Notes: generated by a model not told the origin, from the sequence alone. A stretch of 64,000 bases of DNA from Nocardia kruczakiae NBRC 101016 (GCF_001612965.1 NZ_BDBL01000038.1:26684-90683), one strand, 5' to 3'; shown: positions 50,100-59,496, counted from the first letter of the stretch. Program-made: numbers and translations.

Positions 50100-50251
50100 A
50101 AACGCACGATACGCCGCGCGGAAGCCCGGCTCCCAGGCACCTCCCGGCCGGTTGGCGCGGATCACAGCCGGCAAATTCCGGGCGACGAGCGGGCGATCCG
50201 GCCGCGCGCCGAAACCCGTTGCGGGGCCCGGTTTTTGTCGGTGCCCTCCGG

Positions 50252-50272
50252 TAGAATCGAAGATGTGTTCGA
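50252..50272 (+). promoter_or_regulatory. -10 element with LexA-like SOS box
   Basis: TAGAAT (50252-50257) followed by TCGAAGATGTGTTCGA (50257-50272), which fits the actinobacterial LexA consensus TCGAACRNNYGTTCGA at 15 of 16 positions. It lies in the 329-base gap between hemB and the gene at 50429. Confidence 0.6.
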
Positions 50273-50428
50273 GGGGATTCGTCAACAGTCGAACCGGCAC
50301 CGGTAGCGCGCTACTGCCCACGGCGCACGACCGATCGATCGGCGGTGGGACGGACTGCCCATATCCGTCCCGCCTTCGATTCGGCGCACCGACGACCCGG
50401 CGAATCTCCATCCGAGGGGAGGATTCTC

Positions 50429-50698
50429 ATGCCCACCGCACCGACGATCATCGATCCCTACGCGCCGTTGCTGAAACAGCCTCTACCGGCCGGACGGCCG
50501 CGCTCCTGGTACGTCATGCACAACCGCAGGCTGAAGGCCATGCGACTGGCCATCGCCCTGCTCGACTCCGGCGTCTACCGCGCCAACCTCGCCGACAACC
50601 AGACCATCCGGCGCACCGCCGAGGTCGTCGGCATTCGGCCGCCCTCGAACAAGACCTGCAGCCTCGTCCGCGACCTCATGCGCGTACGCCGGGTGTGA
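50429..50698 (+). CDS. Orphan 89-residue basic protein, possibly SOS-regulated
   Basis: ATG 50429 with GAGGGGAGGA at 6-base spacing. It is basic, with YVMHNRRLKAMRLAIALL and RRTAEVVGIRPPSNKTCSLVRDLMRVRR, the latter HTH-like. No family recognised. A LexA-like box lies about 160 bases upstream, preceded by a -10, and the leader has a possible 13-codon reading frame (GTG 50265 to TAG 50306). It converges on cobA/hemD. Confidence 0.65.
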   Translation: MPTAPTIIDPYAPLLKQPLPAGRPRSWYVMHNRRLKAMRLAIALLDSGVYRANLADNQTIRRTAEVVGIRPPSNKTCSLVRDLMRVRRV

Positions 50699-50716
50699 GG
50701 GTCTTTCGCTCAGCCG

Positions 50717-52279
50717 CTAGCGGCTGCGGCGGCTCTTCTTGCGCGGCGGGGGCAGCAGGCCCTCGGCGCGCAGGTGGGCGGCGTGTTCGGCCAGGGCGTC
50801 GACCAGCGGGCCGACCTGGGCGATCTCGGGCTGCACATCCACGCGCAAACCGAATTCGATGGCCGTTTCGGCGGTTTTGGGGCCGATACAGGCAACGATG
50901 GTGCGCGCGTGCGGCTTTCCGGCGATACCGACCAGATTCCGGACCGTGGACGAGGAGGTGAACAGCACGGCGTCGAAGCCGCCGGTCTTGATCATCTCCC
51001 GCGTTTCGGCCGGCGGCGGCGAGGCCCGCACGGTGCGGTACGCGGTGACATCGTCGATCTCCCAACCGCGGTCGCGCAGGCCTTCGGCCAGCGTTTCGGT
51101 GGCGATATCGGCGCGCGGCAGCAGCACCCGGTTGACCGGATCGAAAACATCGTCGTAGGGCGGGAAGTCGGCCAGCAGACCCTCCGAAGACTGCTCACCG
51201 CTGGGCACCAGCTCGGGATTGATACCGAACGAGCGCACCTTGTCGGCGGTCGCCTCACCGACGCAGGCGATCTTCACACCGGAGAAAGCCCGTGCGTCCA
51301 AACCGAATTCGCCGAACTTCTCCCACACCGCGCGCACGGCGTTGGTGGAGGTGAACACCACCCACTGGTAGCGACCGTCGACCAGGCCCTTGACCGCGCG
51401 TTCCATCTGCGCGGGGCTGCGCGGCGGCTCGACGGCGATGGTCGGAACTTCCATGGGGATGGCGCCGTGCATGACGAGCTTCTCGCTCATCTCACCGGCC
51501 TGCTCCTTGGTGCGCGGCACCAGCACGGTCCAGCCGTACAGCGCCCGCGACTCCCACCACGACATCTTGGAGCGCTTCTCGACCTCCTTGCCGACCGTGA
51601 CCACGAGCGGTCCGACCAGCTCCGAGGCGGCGGAGTTCAGGGTGGCCAGCGTCGCCTCGATGGTGCGCTGCTGCCGGGTGGTGCCACGCACGGTCACCGC
51701 CACCGGGGTCTGCGGCGCGAGGCCGTGCTCGACCAGCGCGCTCGCGGTCTCGGCCAGGTGGCCGGAGGTGGCGTGCAGCACCAGCGGGCCGGGGGCGGCG
51801 GCGACGGAGGCCCAGTCGACCTCGCCGCGCACGTCGACCTCGGTGTGCGAGGAGCCGAGCGCGATGCCGGCGTACGCCGGAACCGTGGTCGCCGACGGCA
51901 GCCCGGGCAGCACCTCGAAGTTCAGATGCGACCGGGTGACGGCGTTGACCTCGGAGATCACCGAATCGGTGGTCATCGGGTCGCCGGAGACCAGCCGCAC
52001 CACATCGTGTCCGGCGCGGGCCTCGTGGACCAGCGTCTTCGCGACCTCGGCCGGCTCGCCCAGCGCGGGGCGCACGTCGACGGCGGATTCCCCGTCGGGC
52101 CCCGGCTCGACGGCGGTGCCGATCATGGCCAGCACGCCCTTGTCGACATCGGGATCGGTGAACGCCAGGCGCGCTCGTCCCAGCACCTCGCGGGCGCGGA
52201 CCGTGAGCAGCGCCGGGTCACCAGGACCCGACCCGACGAACAGAATCCGACCGGGATGCTTCTTGGTGGCTCGGCTCAT
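50717..52279 (-). CDS. hemD: Fused uroporphyrinogen-III C-methyltransferase / uroporphyrinogen-III synthase
   Basis: 520 residues. N-terminal half: SAM uroporphyrinogen methyltransferase (CobA-like) with GSGPGDPALLTVRA at 16-29 and VRLVSGDPMTTD. C-terminal half: HemD fold (VLVPRTKEQAGEMSEKL, then VVFTSTNAVRAVWEKF). It makes uroporphyrinogen III and starts the branch to sirohaem and cobalamin. It ends in a Lys/Arg tail. The ATG overlaps the hemC stop (ATGA). Confidence 0.92.
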   Translation of the reverse strand: MSRATKKHPGRILFVGSGPGDPALLTVRAREVLGRARLAFTDPDVDKGVLAMIGTAVEPGPDGESAVDVRPALGEPAEVAKTLVHEARAGHDVVRLVSGDPMTTDSVISEVNAVTRSHLNFEVLPGLPSATTVPAYAGIALGSSHTEVDVRGEVDWASVAAAPGPLVLHATSGHLAETASALVEHGLAPQTPVAVTVRGTTRQQRTIEATLATLNSAASELVGPLVVTVGKEVEKRSKMSWWESRALYGWTVLVPRTKEQAGEMSEKLVMHGAIPMEVPTIAVEPPRSPAQMERAVKGLVDGRYQWVVFTSTNAVRAVWEKFGEFGLDARAFSGVKIACVGEATADKVRSFGINPELVPSGEQSSEGLLADFPPYDDVFDPVNRVLLPRADIATETLAEGLRDRGWEIDDVTAYRTVRASPPPAETREMIKTGGFDAVLFTSSSTVRNLVGIAGKPHARTIVACIGPKTAETAIEFGLRVDVQPEIAQVGPLVDALAEHAAHLRAEGLLPPPRKKSRRSR

Positions 52280-53280
52280 GGCTTGTTCTCCATCGGGCTG
52301 GGATTGGTGAAGTCGGACGCGCCGGCGGATACCTCGCCGGCCAGCAGGTCGCGCGCCCCCAGCTCCAGGAGCTCACGCGCCAGATCGCGGCCCAACTGCT
52401 CTGCGTTCGCGAGCGAGCCGACCGCGGAGGCCCGGATGACATCCGAGCCGTCGATCGCCGCCGCGCCGCCGCGCAGCGACAGTTCCTCCACCACGCGGCC
52501 CTCGTCGTCGAGCGATTCGACGACTTCGGCGAGCGCACCGACCGGCGCCGTGCAACCGGCTTCCAGTTCGGCGAGCAGCGCGCGTTCGGCGACGACCGTG
52601 GCGCGACTGCCCGGATCGTCGAGGGTGGACAGGATGCTGACGAGATCGCTTTCCTCGCTGCGGCATTCGACCGCGAGCGCGCCCTGAGCCGGTGCCGGCA
52701 ACATCTGCACGGGCTCGAGGGCCTCGGTGACCGAACCGAGCCGGTCCACGCGGGACAGCCCTGCCCGCGCGACCACCACGGCGTCGAGTTCGCCCTCGGC
52801 GACCTTACGAAGTCTGGTGTCGATATTGCCGCGCAACGGCACGATCTCGAGACCGAGTCCGAGTGCGCGCAACTGAGCGGCACGCCGTGGCGCGGAGGTG
52901 CCGACCCGGGATCCGGCGGGTAGTTCGCCCAGCACCAGGCCGTCCCGGGCGACCAGCGCGTCACGCGGATCCTCGCGCGGCGGGATCGCGGCGATGGTGA
53001 AGCGCGGGTCCGGCGCGGTGGGCAGATCCTTGTAGGAGTGCACCGCGATGTCGACGGTCCCGGCGGCCAGTTCCTCGCGCAGCGCGGCGGTGAACACCCC
53101 GACACCGATCTTCTCGACCGGGTCGGACGACTGGTCGCCCGCCGTCTTCACGATCACCAATTCGGCGTGCTGCCCGGAGGCGATCAGCGCGTCGCGCACG
53201 GTGCCGGCCTGGGTCAGTGCCAGCACGCTGCCGCGGGTGCCGATCCGCCACGGGGCGTCCGTGGTGCCACGTCGCGTCAT
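52276..53280 (-). CDS. hemC: Hydroxymethylbilane synthase
   Basis: 334 residues from ATG 53280, which has AGGAG 6 bases upstream; GTG 53346 (overlapping the hemA stop) would add 22 residues that the family lacks. It polymerises four porphobilinogens. Cofactor cysteine in LEAGCTAPVGA (about residue 243), active-site IGTRGSVLALTQ near the N-terminus and catalytic Asp in DIAVHSYKDLPT. Confidence 0.93.
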   Translation of the reverse strand: MTRRGTTDAPWRIGTRGSVLALTQAGTVRDALIASGQHAELVIVKTAGDQSSDPVEKIGVGVFTAALREELAAGTVDIAVHSYKDLPTAPDPRFTIAAIPPREDPRDALVARDGLVLGELPAGSRVGTSAPRRAAQLRALGLGLEIVPLRGNIDTRLRKVAEGELDAVVVARAGLSRVDRLGSVTEALEPVQMLPAPAQGALAVECRSEESDLVSILSTLDDPGSRATVVAERALLAELEAGCTAPVGALAEVVESLDDEGRVVEELSLRGGAAAIDGSDVIRASAVGSLANAEQLGRDLARELLELGARDLLAGEVSAGASDFTNPSPMENKP

Positions 53281-53342
53281 GTTGTGCTCCTGCGTGTCGA
53301 CCCCGGTGGCCGCGCCCCCGAATGCGGTGGCCGTATCAGCGC

Positions 53343-54731
53343 TCACTGCGGATGCCCCTGTTCGTCTCCGAGATGGCTCGTGGTGAAGTCGTCGGCCAGT
53401 TCGCCGCCGAGGGTGGCGATTTCCATCGGCGCCGCAACAGCTTGTGCCGCACCGGGTTTCAATTCGAACAATTCGCGCAGCGCCTCGGCGTAGCTGCCGC
53501 CGCCGGGCACCGAGGCCAGCTGCTTGACCCGGACCGTGGGCGCGTGCAGCAATTTGTCGACCACCCGGCGCACCGTGCGGGCCACCTCTTCGCGCTGCGG
53601 ATCACCGAGATCGGGCAGTTTGGATTCCAGCCGCATGAGTTCCGCCTCGACCACCTCGGCCGCGCGCTGGCGCAGTGCCGCGACGGTCGGGGTCACCTCG
53701 GCCATCCGCTGGCCGGACAGATATTTGGCGAGCTCCTCGGCGACCAGGGCGCGGGCGGCGCTGGTGTCGTCGGCCGCCGCACCCGCCGCCGGATCGCGCT
53801 GCAGCGTCTCCATGTCGATGACGGTGACATCGGGCAGTCCGGCCACCGCGGGATCCACATCGCGCGGCAGTCCCAGGTCGCAGATCACCATCTGATGTCC
53901 GGCGCGGGAGACGTTGAGTGCGCGGTGGGCGTCGGCCAGGCTCACCACCGAACCGACCGCGCCGGTGCTGGTGATCACGATGTCGGCATCGGCCATGGCG
54001 TTCACCAGGTTGGACAGCTCCATCGCGGTCGCCGGTGCGCCGTGCATGGTGGTCGCGGTGTGGGCCAGCCGCTGGGCACGCTCGAGCGTGCGGTTGACCA
54101 CGATGATTCTGCCGATACCGGCCCGTGCCAGATGGGCCACCGACAGCCCGCCCATCGCGCCCGCACCGACCACGACCGCGGTGCGCCCGGCCAGATCACC
54201 GAGCACGTTCGCGGCGCGATCCAGTGCGACCGACACCACCGAGGCGCCCGCGCGGTCGATCCCGGTCTCCGAATGCACCCGCTTGCCGACCCGCAGCGCG
54301 TGCTGGGCCAATTCGTGCAGGGTGCGCCCGGCGGCCTGCTGGGCATCGGCGGCGGCGTAGGCCGAACGGATCTGGCTGAGCACCTGCTGCTCGCCGACGA
54401 CCATCGAATCCAGGCCGCTGGCCACCGCGAACAGATGTTCGGCCGCCGCCTCGCTGTAGCGCACGTAGGCGTGTTTGGTCAGTTCGGGCAGCGGCAGATC
54501 GGAATGCTTGGCCAGCAGGTCGCCGACCTCGGCGAGCCCGCCGTGGAAGGCGTCGACCACGGCGTAGATCTCGACGCGGTTGCAGGTGGAGACGATCATC
54601 GCCTCGGAGATGTGCTGGGAGGCCAGCATGCGATCGGTCAGCTTGGGCCGGTCCTCCTCGGTGACCGCGACCTTCTCCAGCACCGCGACGGGAGCGCTGC
54701 GATGCGAAATTCCGACGAGAAGCACGCTCAT
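53343..54731 (-). CDS. hemA: Glutamyl-tRNA reductase
   Basis: 462 residues. It reduces glutamyl-tRNA to glutamate-1-semialdehyde with NADPH, the entry and control point of C5 tetrapyrrole synthesis. Catalytic Cys50 in STCNRVEIY; NADPH domain with VVVGAGAMGGLSVAHLARAG; C-terminal dimerisation helices. ATG 54731 overlaps the rex stop (ATGA), so Rex and HemA are made together. Confidence 0.95.
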   Translation of the reverse strand: MSVLLVGISHRSAPVAVLEKVAVTEEDRPKLTDRMLASQHISEAMIVSTCNRVEIYAVVDAFHGGLAEVGDLLAKHSDLPLPELTKHAYVRYSEAAAEHLFAVASGLDSMVVGEQQVLSQIRSAYAAADAQQAAGRTLHELAQHALRVGKRVHSETGIDRAGASVVSVALDRAANVLGDLAGRTAVVVGAGAMGGLSVAHLARAGIGRIIVVNRTLERAQRLAHTATTMHGAPATAMELSNLVNAMADADIVITSTGAVGSVVSLADAHRALNVSRAGHQMVICDLGLPRDVDPAVAGLPDVTVIDMETLQRDPAAGAAADDTSAARALVAEELAKYLSGQRMAEVTPTVAALRQRAAEVVEAELMRLESKLPDLGDPQREEVARTVRRVVDKLLHAPTVRVKQLASVPGGGSYAEALRELFELKPGAAQAVAAPMEIATLGGELADDFTTSHLGDEQGHPQ

Positions 54732-55603
54732 GGTGCGACCACCGATCCCTTGCTGGTTGGCTCCGTTGCCGAATGCGAGGTTGTCTTGCGGGGTGCGGGC
54801 TGGTGGGCCGCGCGTCCGGCCATCCGCCGCCCGATCGGGGTGGACACCGCGTGCACGGTCTCCCCCGCGGCGACGCGCTCGGTCGCCGCCGACTCGGCGG
54901 CCTCGAGTTCCGCGCTGCGAGCACGCTCGAACGACAGCATCTGCAGTTCGACGGCGAGGTCGACGCGGCGGACCTCCACGGTGGCCGGAACCGCGAGGTT
55001 CACCGGCGAGAAGCTGAGAATGCACTGCACCCCGGCGGCGACGAGTTCGTCGCAGACGCCCTGGGCCGCGGCATCGGGAACGGTGACGACGGCGATCGTG
55101 GGGGCGAGTTCGGCGACCGCGGCCCGCAGCCGGGCGGTGTCGAGCACCCGCAGCCCGGCGACCGAGGCGCCGATCACCGCGGGATCGCTGTCGAAGATGC
55201 CGACCATGGTGAAACCGCGCCGCGAGAATCCGCCGTAACCGGCCAGGGCCCGGCCCAGATTTCCGGCGCCGACCAGGATCACGCGATGGCCGTCGGCCAG
55301 GCCGAGAACGTCCTCGATGCGGTTGCGCAACTTGGCCACGTCGTAGCCGACGCCGCGAACCCCGTTGGGGCCGAGGAAGGATAGATCCTTGCGAAGCTTC
55401 GCCGAACCGACACCCGCCGCGACAGCCAGTTCTTCACTCGATACGATGAGCACACCCTCGTCGGCCAGGACGGCGAGCACTCGGAGGTAGGTGGCCAAGC
55501 GGGTCACCGTCGCCTGCGGGATGTCCTTGTTGATGGATTTGCCGGAAACGCTGTTCAGAGCTCTGCCGGAGACGCCACCTGGCGTCTCATGCTGCTCTGT
55601 CAC
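54728..55603 (-). CDS. rex: Redox-sensing transcriptional repressor Rex
   Basis: 291 residues. N-terminal winged helix (ATVTRLATYLRVLAVLADEGVLIVSSEELAVAAGVGSAKLRKDLSFLG) and a Rossmann domain with VGAGNLGRALAGY that binds NADH/NAD+. The last 60 residues are an extra polar tail. GTG 55603 has GAGGAG 9 bases upstream. Rex leaves DNA when NADH is high, so the rex-hem operon is raised when respiration is limited. A Rex operator lies 160 bases upstream. Confidence 0.93.
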   Translation of the reverse strand: MTEQHETPGGVSGRALNSVSGKSINKDIPQATVTRLATYLRVLAVLADEGVLIVSSEELAVAAGVGSAKLRKDLSFLGPNGVRGVGYDVAKLRNRIEDVLGLADGHRVILVGAGNLGRALAGYGGFSRRGFTMVGIFDSDPAVIGASVAGLRVLDTARLRAAVAELAPTIAVVTVPDAAAQGVCDELVAAGVQCILSFSPVNLAVPATVEVRRVDLAVELQMLSFERARSAELEAAESAATERVAAGETVHAVSTPIGRRMAGRAAHQPAPRKTTSHSATEPTSKGSVVAP

Positions 55604-55764
55604 GTCGTTCGGCTCCTCGTCCGGCCGGGGGGTAGTGTCCGGGTTTCGCTTGGTCCGCCGCCGATACCGGGCACAGGCATCGGTATCGGATCGGTATTGA
55701 TACACGGGGTGCGGTTGCGTCCGCCGCCAGAAGCAGGCGGGTCGCGTGTCACCACCGTAACCGC

Positions 55765-55782
55765 TTGTGAAGCCCTGCACAA
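55765..55782. promoter_or_regulatory. Rex operator (ROP)
   Basis: TTGTGAAGCCCTGCACAA matches the ROP consensus TTGTGAANNNNTTCACAA with one mismatch. It is in the rex promoter region, so Rex should repress its own operon, as in Streptomyces. Confidence 0.85.
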
Positions 55783-55954
55783 AGTCGGTGAATTCAGTCA
55801 CTCTCCACTCGCCGGCTTCACGAATGCCTGCTCACATTCAACCGCCGTGGCACGGGCTTCGGTGCAGGCACGCCGGACCGGCGATTTCGTCTCGCGAATC
55901 CGGCGATTCGCGGCTAATCGCAGGTCTGTCGGCACCGTGGCATTTAATGGCGAT

Positions 55955-56215
55955 ATGAGTACTGCCACGCATTCGGTGACTTTGCTGACCCGCGAGGGCT
56001 GCGGTATGTGCACGGTCGCACTGACGCAACTGCGCGCCATCTGCGCGGACTTCGGGCTGGAACCGGCGACCGTCGATGTGGACGCGGCGGCGGCCACCGA
56101 CCCGTCGCTGCGGGCCGAGTTCGGCGACCGGCTGCCGGTGGTGCTGCTCGACGGCCGGGAACACAGCTACTTCGACGTCGACGAACCGCGATTGCGGGCC
56201 GATCTGAGTCACTGA
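55955..56215 (+). CDS. Glutaredoxin-like protein (Rv0508-like)
   Basis: 86 residues. Thioredoxin-fold with redox motif C16-G-M-C19 in REGCGMCTVALTQL and the cis-proline region DRLPVVLLDG, of the DUF836 type. ATG 55955 is at leaderless spacing from TTTAAT (6 bases). Divergent from rex; the 351-base gap holds the Rex operator and both promoters. Partner unknown. Confidence 0.85.
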   Translation: MSTATHSVTLLTREGCGMCTVALTQLRAICADFGLEPATVDVDAAAATDPSLRAEFGDRLPVVLLDGREHSYFDVDEPRLRADLSH

Positions 56216-56296
56216 GCACACATCGCCGAGCAGCCATCGAGACAACGCTGTGCTCGGCTAATGTTGGAGTGTTCGCGCGAACAGGCGGAGGTACTG

Positions 56297-57334
56297 GTGC
56301 CGGAACGATCGAAAGATGCGAGGACGGGCTTCATCGCGGGCAGGTTCGGCGAATTCCCGGCGCGCTGGGGGCAGGGTCTGTCGGACCAGCTCACACGGAT
56401 CGCGCGCAGCCCGTTCGGGCCCAGTGAGGAGGAGGTGCGCGCCAACCTCGCCGGTGAGGCCAGCGCCGACGCCGCCCTCGCACTGCACGACGCGGAATTG
56501 GCCGAAACCTTTGGCGCCGAATCCGATTCGGAATTACCGCCGCATGCGCGCCCGCCCCGCGACCTGACCGCGGCGGCATTTTTCGACGTGGACAACACGA
56601 TGGTGCAGGGCGCCTCGATCGTGCACTTCGCGCGCGGCCTGGCGGCGCGGAAATATTTCAAGACTTCCGACCTCGTCGATATGGCCTGGAAGCAGGTGAA
56701 ATTCCGGGTCACCGGCAAGGAAAGCCAGGGCGATATGGCCAGCGGCAAGGAAAAAGCGCTGTCATTCATCGCCGGCCGCTCGACCGCCGAACTCGCCGCA
56801 CTCGGCGAGGAAATCTACGACGAAATCATCGCCGACAAGATCTGGCCCGGCACCCGCGCGCTGGCGCAAATGCATCTGGACGCCGGGCAGCAGGTGTGGC
56901 TGGTCACCGCGACGCCGGTGGAACTCGCACAGGTCATCGCGAAACGCCTCGGGCTGACCGGCGCACTGGGCACGGTCGCCGAAAGTGTGGACGGCGTCTT
57001 CACCGGACGGCTGGTCGGCGATATTCTGCACGGCCTCGGTAAAGCGCATGCGGTGCGCACCCTGGCCATTCGCGAGGGTCTCAATCTCAAACGCTGCACG
57101 GCCTATTCCGACAGCCACAACGACGTGCCGATGCTCTCGCTGGCCGGTACCGCGGTGGCGATCAACCCGGATTCGGACCTGCGCGAGGTCGCCAAGAACC
57201 GCGGCTGGGAGATTCGCGATTTCCGCACCGGCCGCAAGGCCGCCAAGATCGGCGTGCCCACCGCATTGGCGCTGGGTGCGGCCGGTGGCGCGGCGGCCGC
57301 CGTGCTCACCCGCAAGCGCGAACAACACGGCTGA
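56297..57334 (+). CDS. HAD-IB family hydrolase (SerB1-like)
   Basis: 345 residues from GTG 56297, which has GGAGG at 6-base spacing; TTG 56261 would extend it. HAD motif I is FFDVDNTMV (Asp97, Asp99), motif II VTATP, motif IV YSDSHNDVPML. The 90-residue N-terminus is helical; the C-terminus ends with a hydrophobic Ala/Gly segment (ALALGAAGGAAAAVL), possibly membrane-anchoring. Known relatives include phosphoserine phosphatase-like SerB1; activity not shown. Ends in a strong terminator. Confidence 0.88.
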   Translation: MPERSKDARTGFIAGRFGEFPARWGQGLSDQLTRIARSPFGPSEEEVRANLAGEASADAALALHDAELAETFGAESDSELPPHARPPRDLTAAAFFDVDNTMVQGASIVHFARGLAARKYFKTSDLVDMAWKQVKFRVTGKESQGDMASGKEKALSFIAGRSTAELAALGEEIYDEIIADKIWPGTRALAQMHLDAGQQVWLVTATPVELAQVIAKRLGLTGALGTVAESVDGVFTGRLVGDILHGLGKAHAVRTLAIREGLNLKRCTAYSDSHNDVPMLSLAGTAVAINPDSDLREVAKNRGWEIRDFRTGRKAAKIGVPTALALGAAGGAAAAVLTRKREQHG

Positions 57335-57360
57335 GCCTCCTCGCCGCAGCGAGGAGGCTC
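57333..57360 (+). terminator. Terminator between HAD and PlsC genes
   Basis: GAGCCTCCTCGC (57333-57344), loop CGCA, GCGAGGAGGCTC (57349-57360): a perfect 12-bp stem that overlaps the HAD stop codon. It can serve both convergent transcripts. Confidence 0.85.
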
Positions 57361-57382
57361 GGTCTCTTCGGCTCGGCTTCGG

Positions 57383-58393
57383 TCAGCCGGTGAAGGGGTT
57401 GCGCCGCTTGGTGAGCAGCTTGTACAGCGTCTGCTGAATGGTTTCGCGGACCTGATCGGTGACCTCGAACATCGTCATCGGATCGTCGGCCGCCTCGGCC
57501 GCGTAATCCTCGGTCGCGATGGGCTTGCCGAATTCGATGGTCCACTTCGACGGCAACGGAATCGCACCCAGCGGTCCCAGATGCGGAAATGTCGGCGTCA
57601 CCGGGAAATACGGCAAACCGAGCAGCCGCGCCAACGGCTTGATATCGGCGAGTTTCGGATAGATCTCCTCGGACCCGACGATCGAGCACGGAATGATCGG
57701 CACACCGGTTTTCACCGCCGCCGAAACGAATCCGCCGCGGCCGAAGCGCTGCAACTTGTAGCGCTCCGCATACGGCTTGCCGATGCCCTTGAAACCCTCG
57801 GGGAACACCCCCGCGACCTCGCCCGAGCGCAGCAGCCGTTCGGCGTCGGCCGGGCAGGCGAGGGTGTGGCCGGCCTTGCGGGCCAGCCCGCCGACCACCG
57901 GCATCTCGAACACCAGATCGGCGGCCAGCAATCGCAGCGACCGATGGGCGGGATGCCGATCGTGCACCGCCAACTGCAGCATCAGCGCGTCCAGTGCCAC
58001 CACGCCGGCGTGGTTGGAGACGACCAGCGCACCACCGGAGGACGGAATGTTCTCGATGCCGTTGACGTCCACCCGGAACCACAGATCCGACAGCGGTCGC
58101 AGTGTCGGCAGGATGACCGATTGGAGCAGATGTTCGTCGCGCCCGAACTCGTCGACCTGATAGTCCCCGGTGAGGCGGCGGCGGGCGAAATCGGCGGTAT
58201 TGCGAATACCGTCCGCCACCGCGCCCCGCACCAGATCACCCAGCGAGCGCGGCGGCGCCGATTCGGCCAGCCGCTCGGTCAACGAGGTCACCGGCTGCAG
58301 GGCCGACTCGCCGGGCCAGCGCCGCGATGCCGGGCGCTGCCGGGCCTCGAAATCCGTCTCGTGCAGGTGAATGACTTTGGCCACGTCGTTCAT
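57383..58393 (-). CDS. Lysophospholipid acyltransferase (PlsC-like, Rv0502-like)
   Basis: 336 residues. Acyltransferase domain with VVSNHAGVVALD (His128 and Asp135, spaced H-x6-D rather than the usual H-x4-D) and VFPEGFKG. N-terminal 60 residues are polar. ATG 58393 overlaps the stop of the epimerase gene (ATGA). It pairs with the epimerase as Rv0501-Rv0502 do, and probably acts on a membrane lipid. Confidence 0.88.
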   Translation of the reverse strand: MNDVAKVIHLHETDFEARQRPASRRWPGESALQPVTSLTERLAESAPPRSLGDLVRGAVADGIRNTADFARRRLTGDYQVDEFGRDEHLLQSVILPTLRPLSDLWFRVDVNGIENIPSSGGALVVSNHAGVVALDALMLQLAVHDRHPAHRSLRLLAADLVFEMPVVGGLARKAGHTLACPADAERLLRSGEVAGVFPEGFKGIGKPYAERYKLQRFGRGGFVSAAVKTGVPIIPCSIVGSEEIYPKLADIKPLARLLGLPYFPVTPTFPHLGPLGAIPLPSKWTIEFGKPIATEDYAAEAADDPMTMFEVTDQVRETIQQTLYKLLTKRRNPFTG

Positions 58394-59496
58394 CGATGTG
58401 CTCCCGTCCCGGCCCCGACGAGGCCGAGGAGTCTGTTTTCTGCAGCGTCGATCCAGCGCGGATCGATGACGGGCCGCAACGCTGCGCCCCCGATGAAGTC
58501 GTCGAACGCCTGCACCGTCGTCCAGCGCGGTGCGAAGCCGAGTTCGGTACGCATTCTCGTGGTGTCCAATCCACAGCCGAAGTGGAAGTAATCGATCTGC
58601 TCGGTGGTGAACTCACGCATCACCGGGCCCATGAACGACCGGCCGACCGTCTGGAAAATACTCATCGGCACCGGTAGTTCGACGCGACCCGCGCGACGGA
58701 TGGCCTGCGACAACGCCAGCGACCCGTCCCCGGCGACGTTGAACGTGCCGCCCGGTGCGGAATGCGCCGCATGCGCCAGCGCCGCGATCGCGTCCTCTTC
58801 GTGCAACAGCTGCATACGGGGGTCGCGACCGAAGATCGTCGGCGTGATCGGGGAGCGAAAATACTGCACACCCCGGCCCGCCAGGCGCGGCCCCACAATC
58901 GGTGGAAATCGAAGGATTGCCGCGGCGATATCCGGACGCCGGCGCGCCATTCCGCGGACGAATCCCTCGACCTCGATCATGTCGCGCGCGAACCAGCCCT
59001 TCGGTGGTGTGCGCGCGCTCATTTCCTCGGTGAATTTCGCCGGATCCTTAGGACCACAACCGTACACCGCCGAGGAGGACCGGAGCACGACGCGGCGCAC
59101 GCTGGGCGCCTTCTGACAGACCGCCATCAGCTGCATGGCGCCGAAGACGTTGTAATCCTTCATCGCCGCGCGGCCGCCGCCGGCGGGCGGGCGGGAGAGC
59201 ACGGAGGGGTGCACCACGGTGTCGACGTTGTTTCCGTCGATCACCTTGCGGATCAACGGATTTCGGATATCGGCGCGGACGAACTCGGCGCGACCCATCC
59301 GGCGCAGCAGATCGCGGCTGGGCAACCGGGCATCGACGGCGATGACGCGTTCGATCGTGGGATCGGCCGCCAGCCGAGTGACGACATTGCCGCCGAAGAA
59401 GCGGCTCGCGCCGGTGACGAGGACAACTGTGGGCGGCTGGTCATTGCGGCCAGCCGTACGCCCGTCCCGCATATCTGAACCCACGCCGAATCCCAC
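58390..59496 (-). CDS. NAD-dependent epimerase/dehydratase (Rv0501-like)
   Basis: 368 residues. Extended SDR with VLVTGASRFFGG near residue 25, and an altered active site: the SxnYxxxK region reads SSSAVYGCGPKDPAKF. The start is GTG 59496; ATG 59472 is possible. Annotated as GalE2 in M. tuberculosis, but the substrate is not proven. Upstream lies the terminator of the bS22 gene. Confidence 0.87.
   Translation of the reverse strand: MGFGVGSDMRDGRTAGRNDQPPTVVLVTGASRFFGGNVVTRLAADPTIERVIAVDARLPSRDLLRRMGRAEFVRADIRNPLIRKVIDGNNVDTVVHPSVLSRPPAGGGRAAMKDYNVFGAMQLMAVCQKAPSVRRVVLRSSSAVYGCGPKDPAKFTEEMSARTPPKGWFARDMIEVEGFVRGMARRRPDIAAAILRFPPIVGPRLAGRGVQYFRSPITPTIFGRDPRMQLLHEEDAIAALAHAAHSAPGGTFNVAGDGSLALSQAIRRAGRVELPVPMSIFQTVGRSFMGPVMREFTTEQIDYFHFGCGLDTTRMRTELGFAPRWTTVQAFDDFIGGAALRPVIDPRWIDAAENRLLGLVGAGTGAHR

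Noticed and set aside
53281..53346. GTG 53346 as hemC start because it overlaps the hemA stop
   Set aside because: ATG 53280 has a proper AGGAG 6 bases upstream and matches the family length; the 22 extra residues are unconserved.
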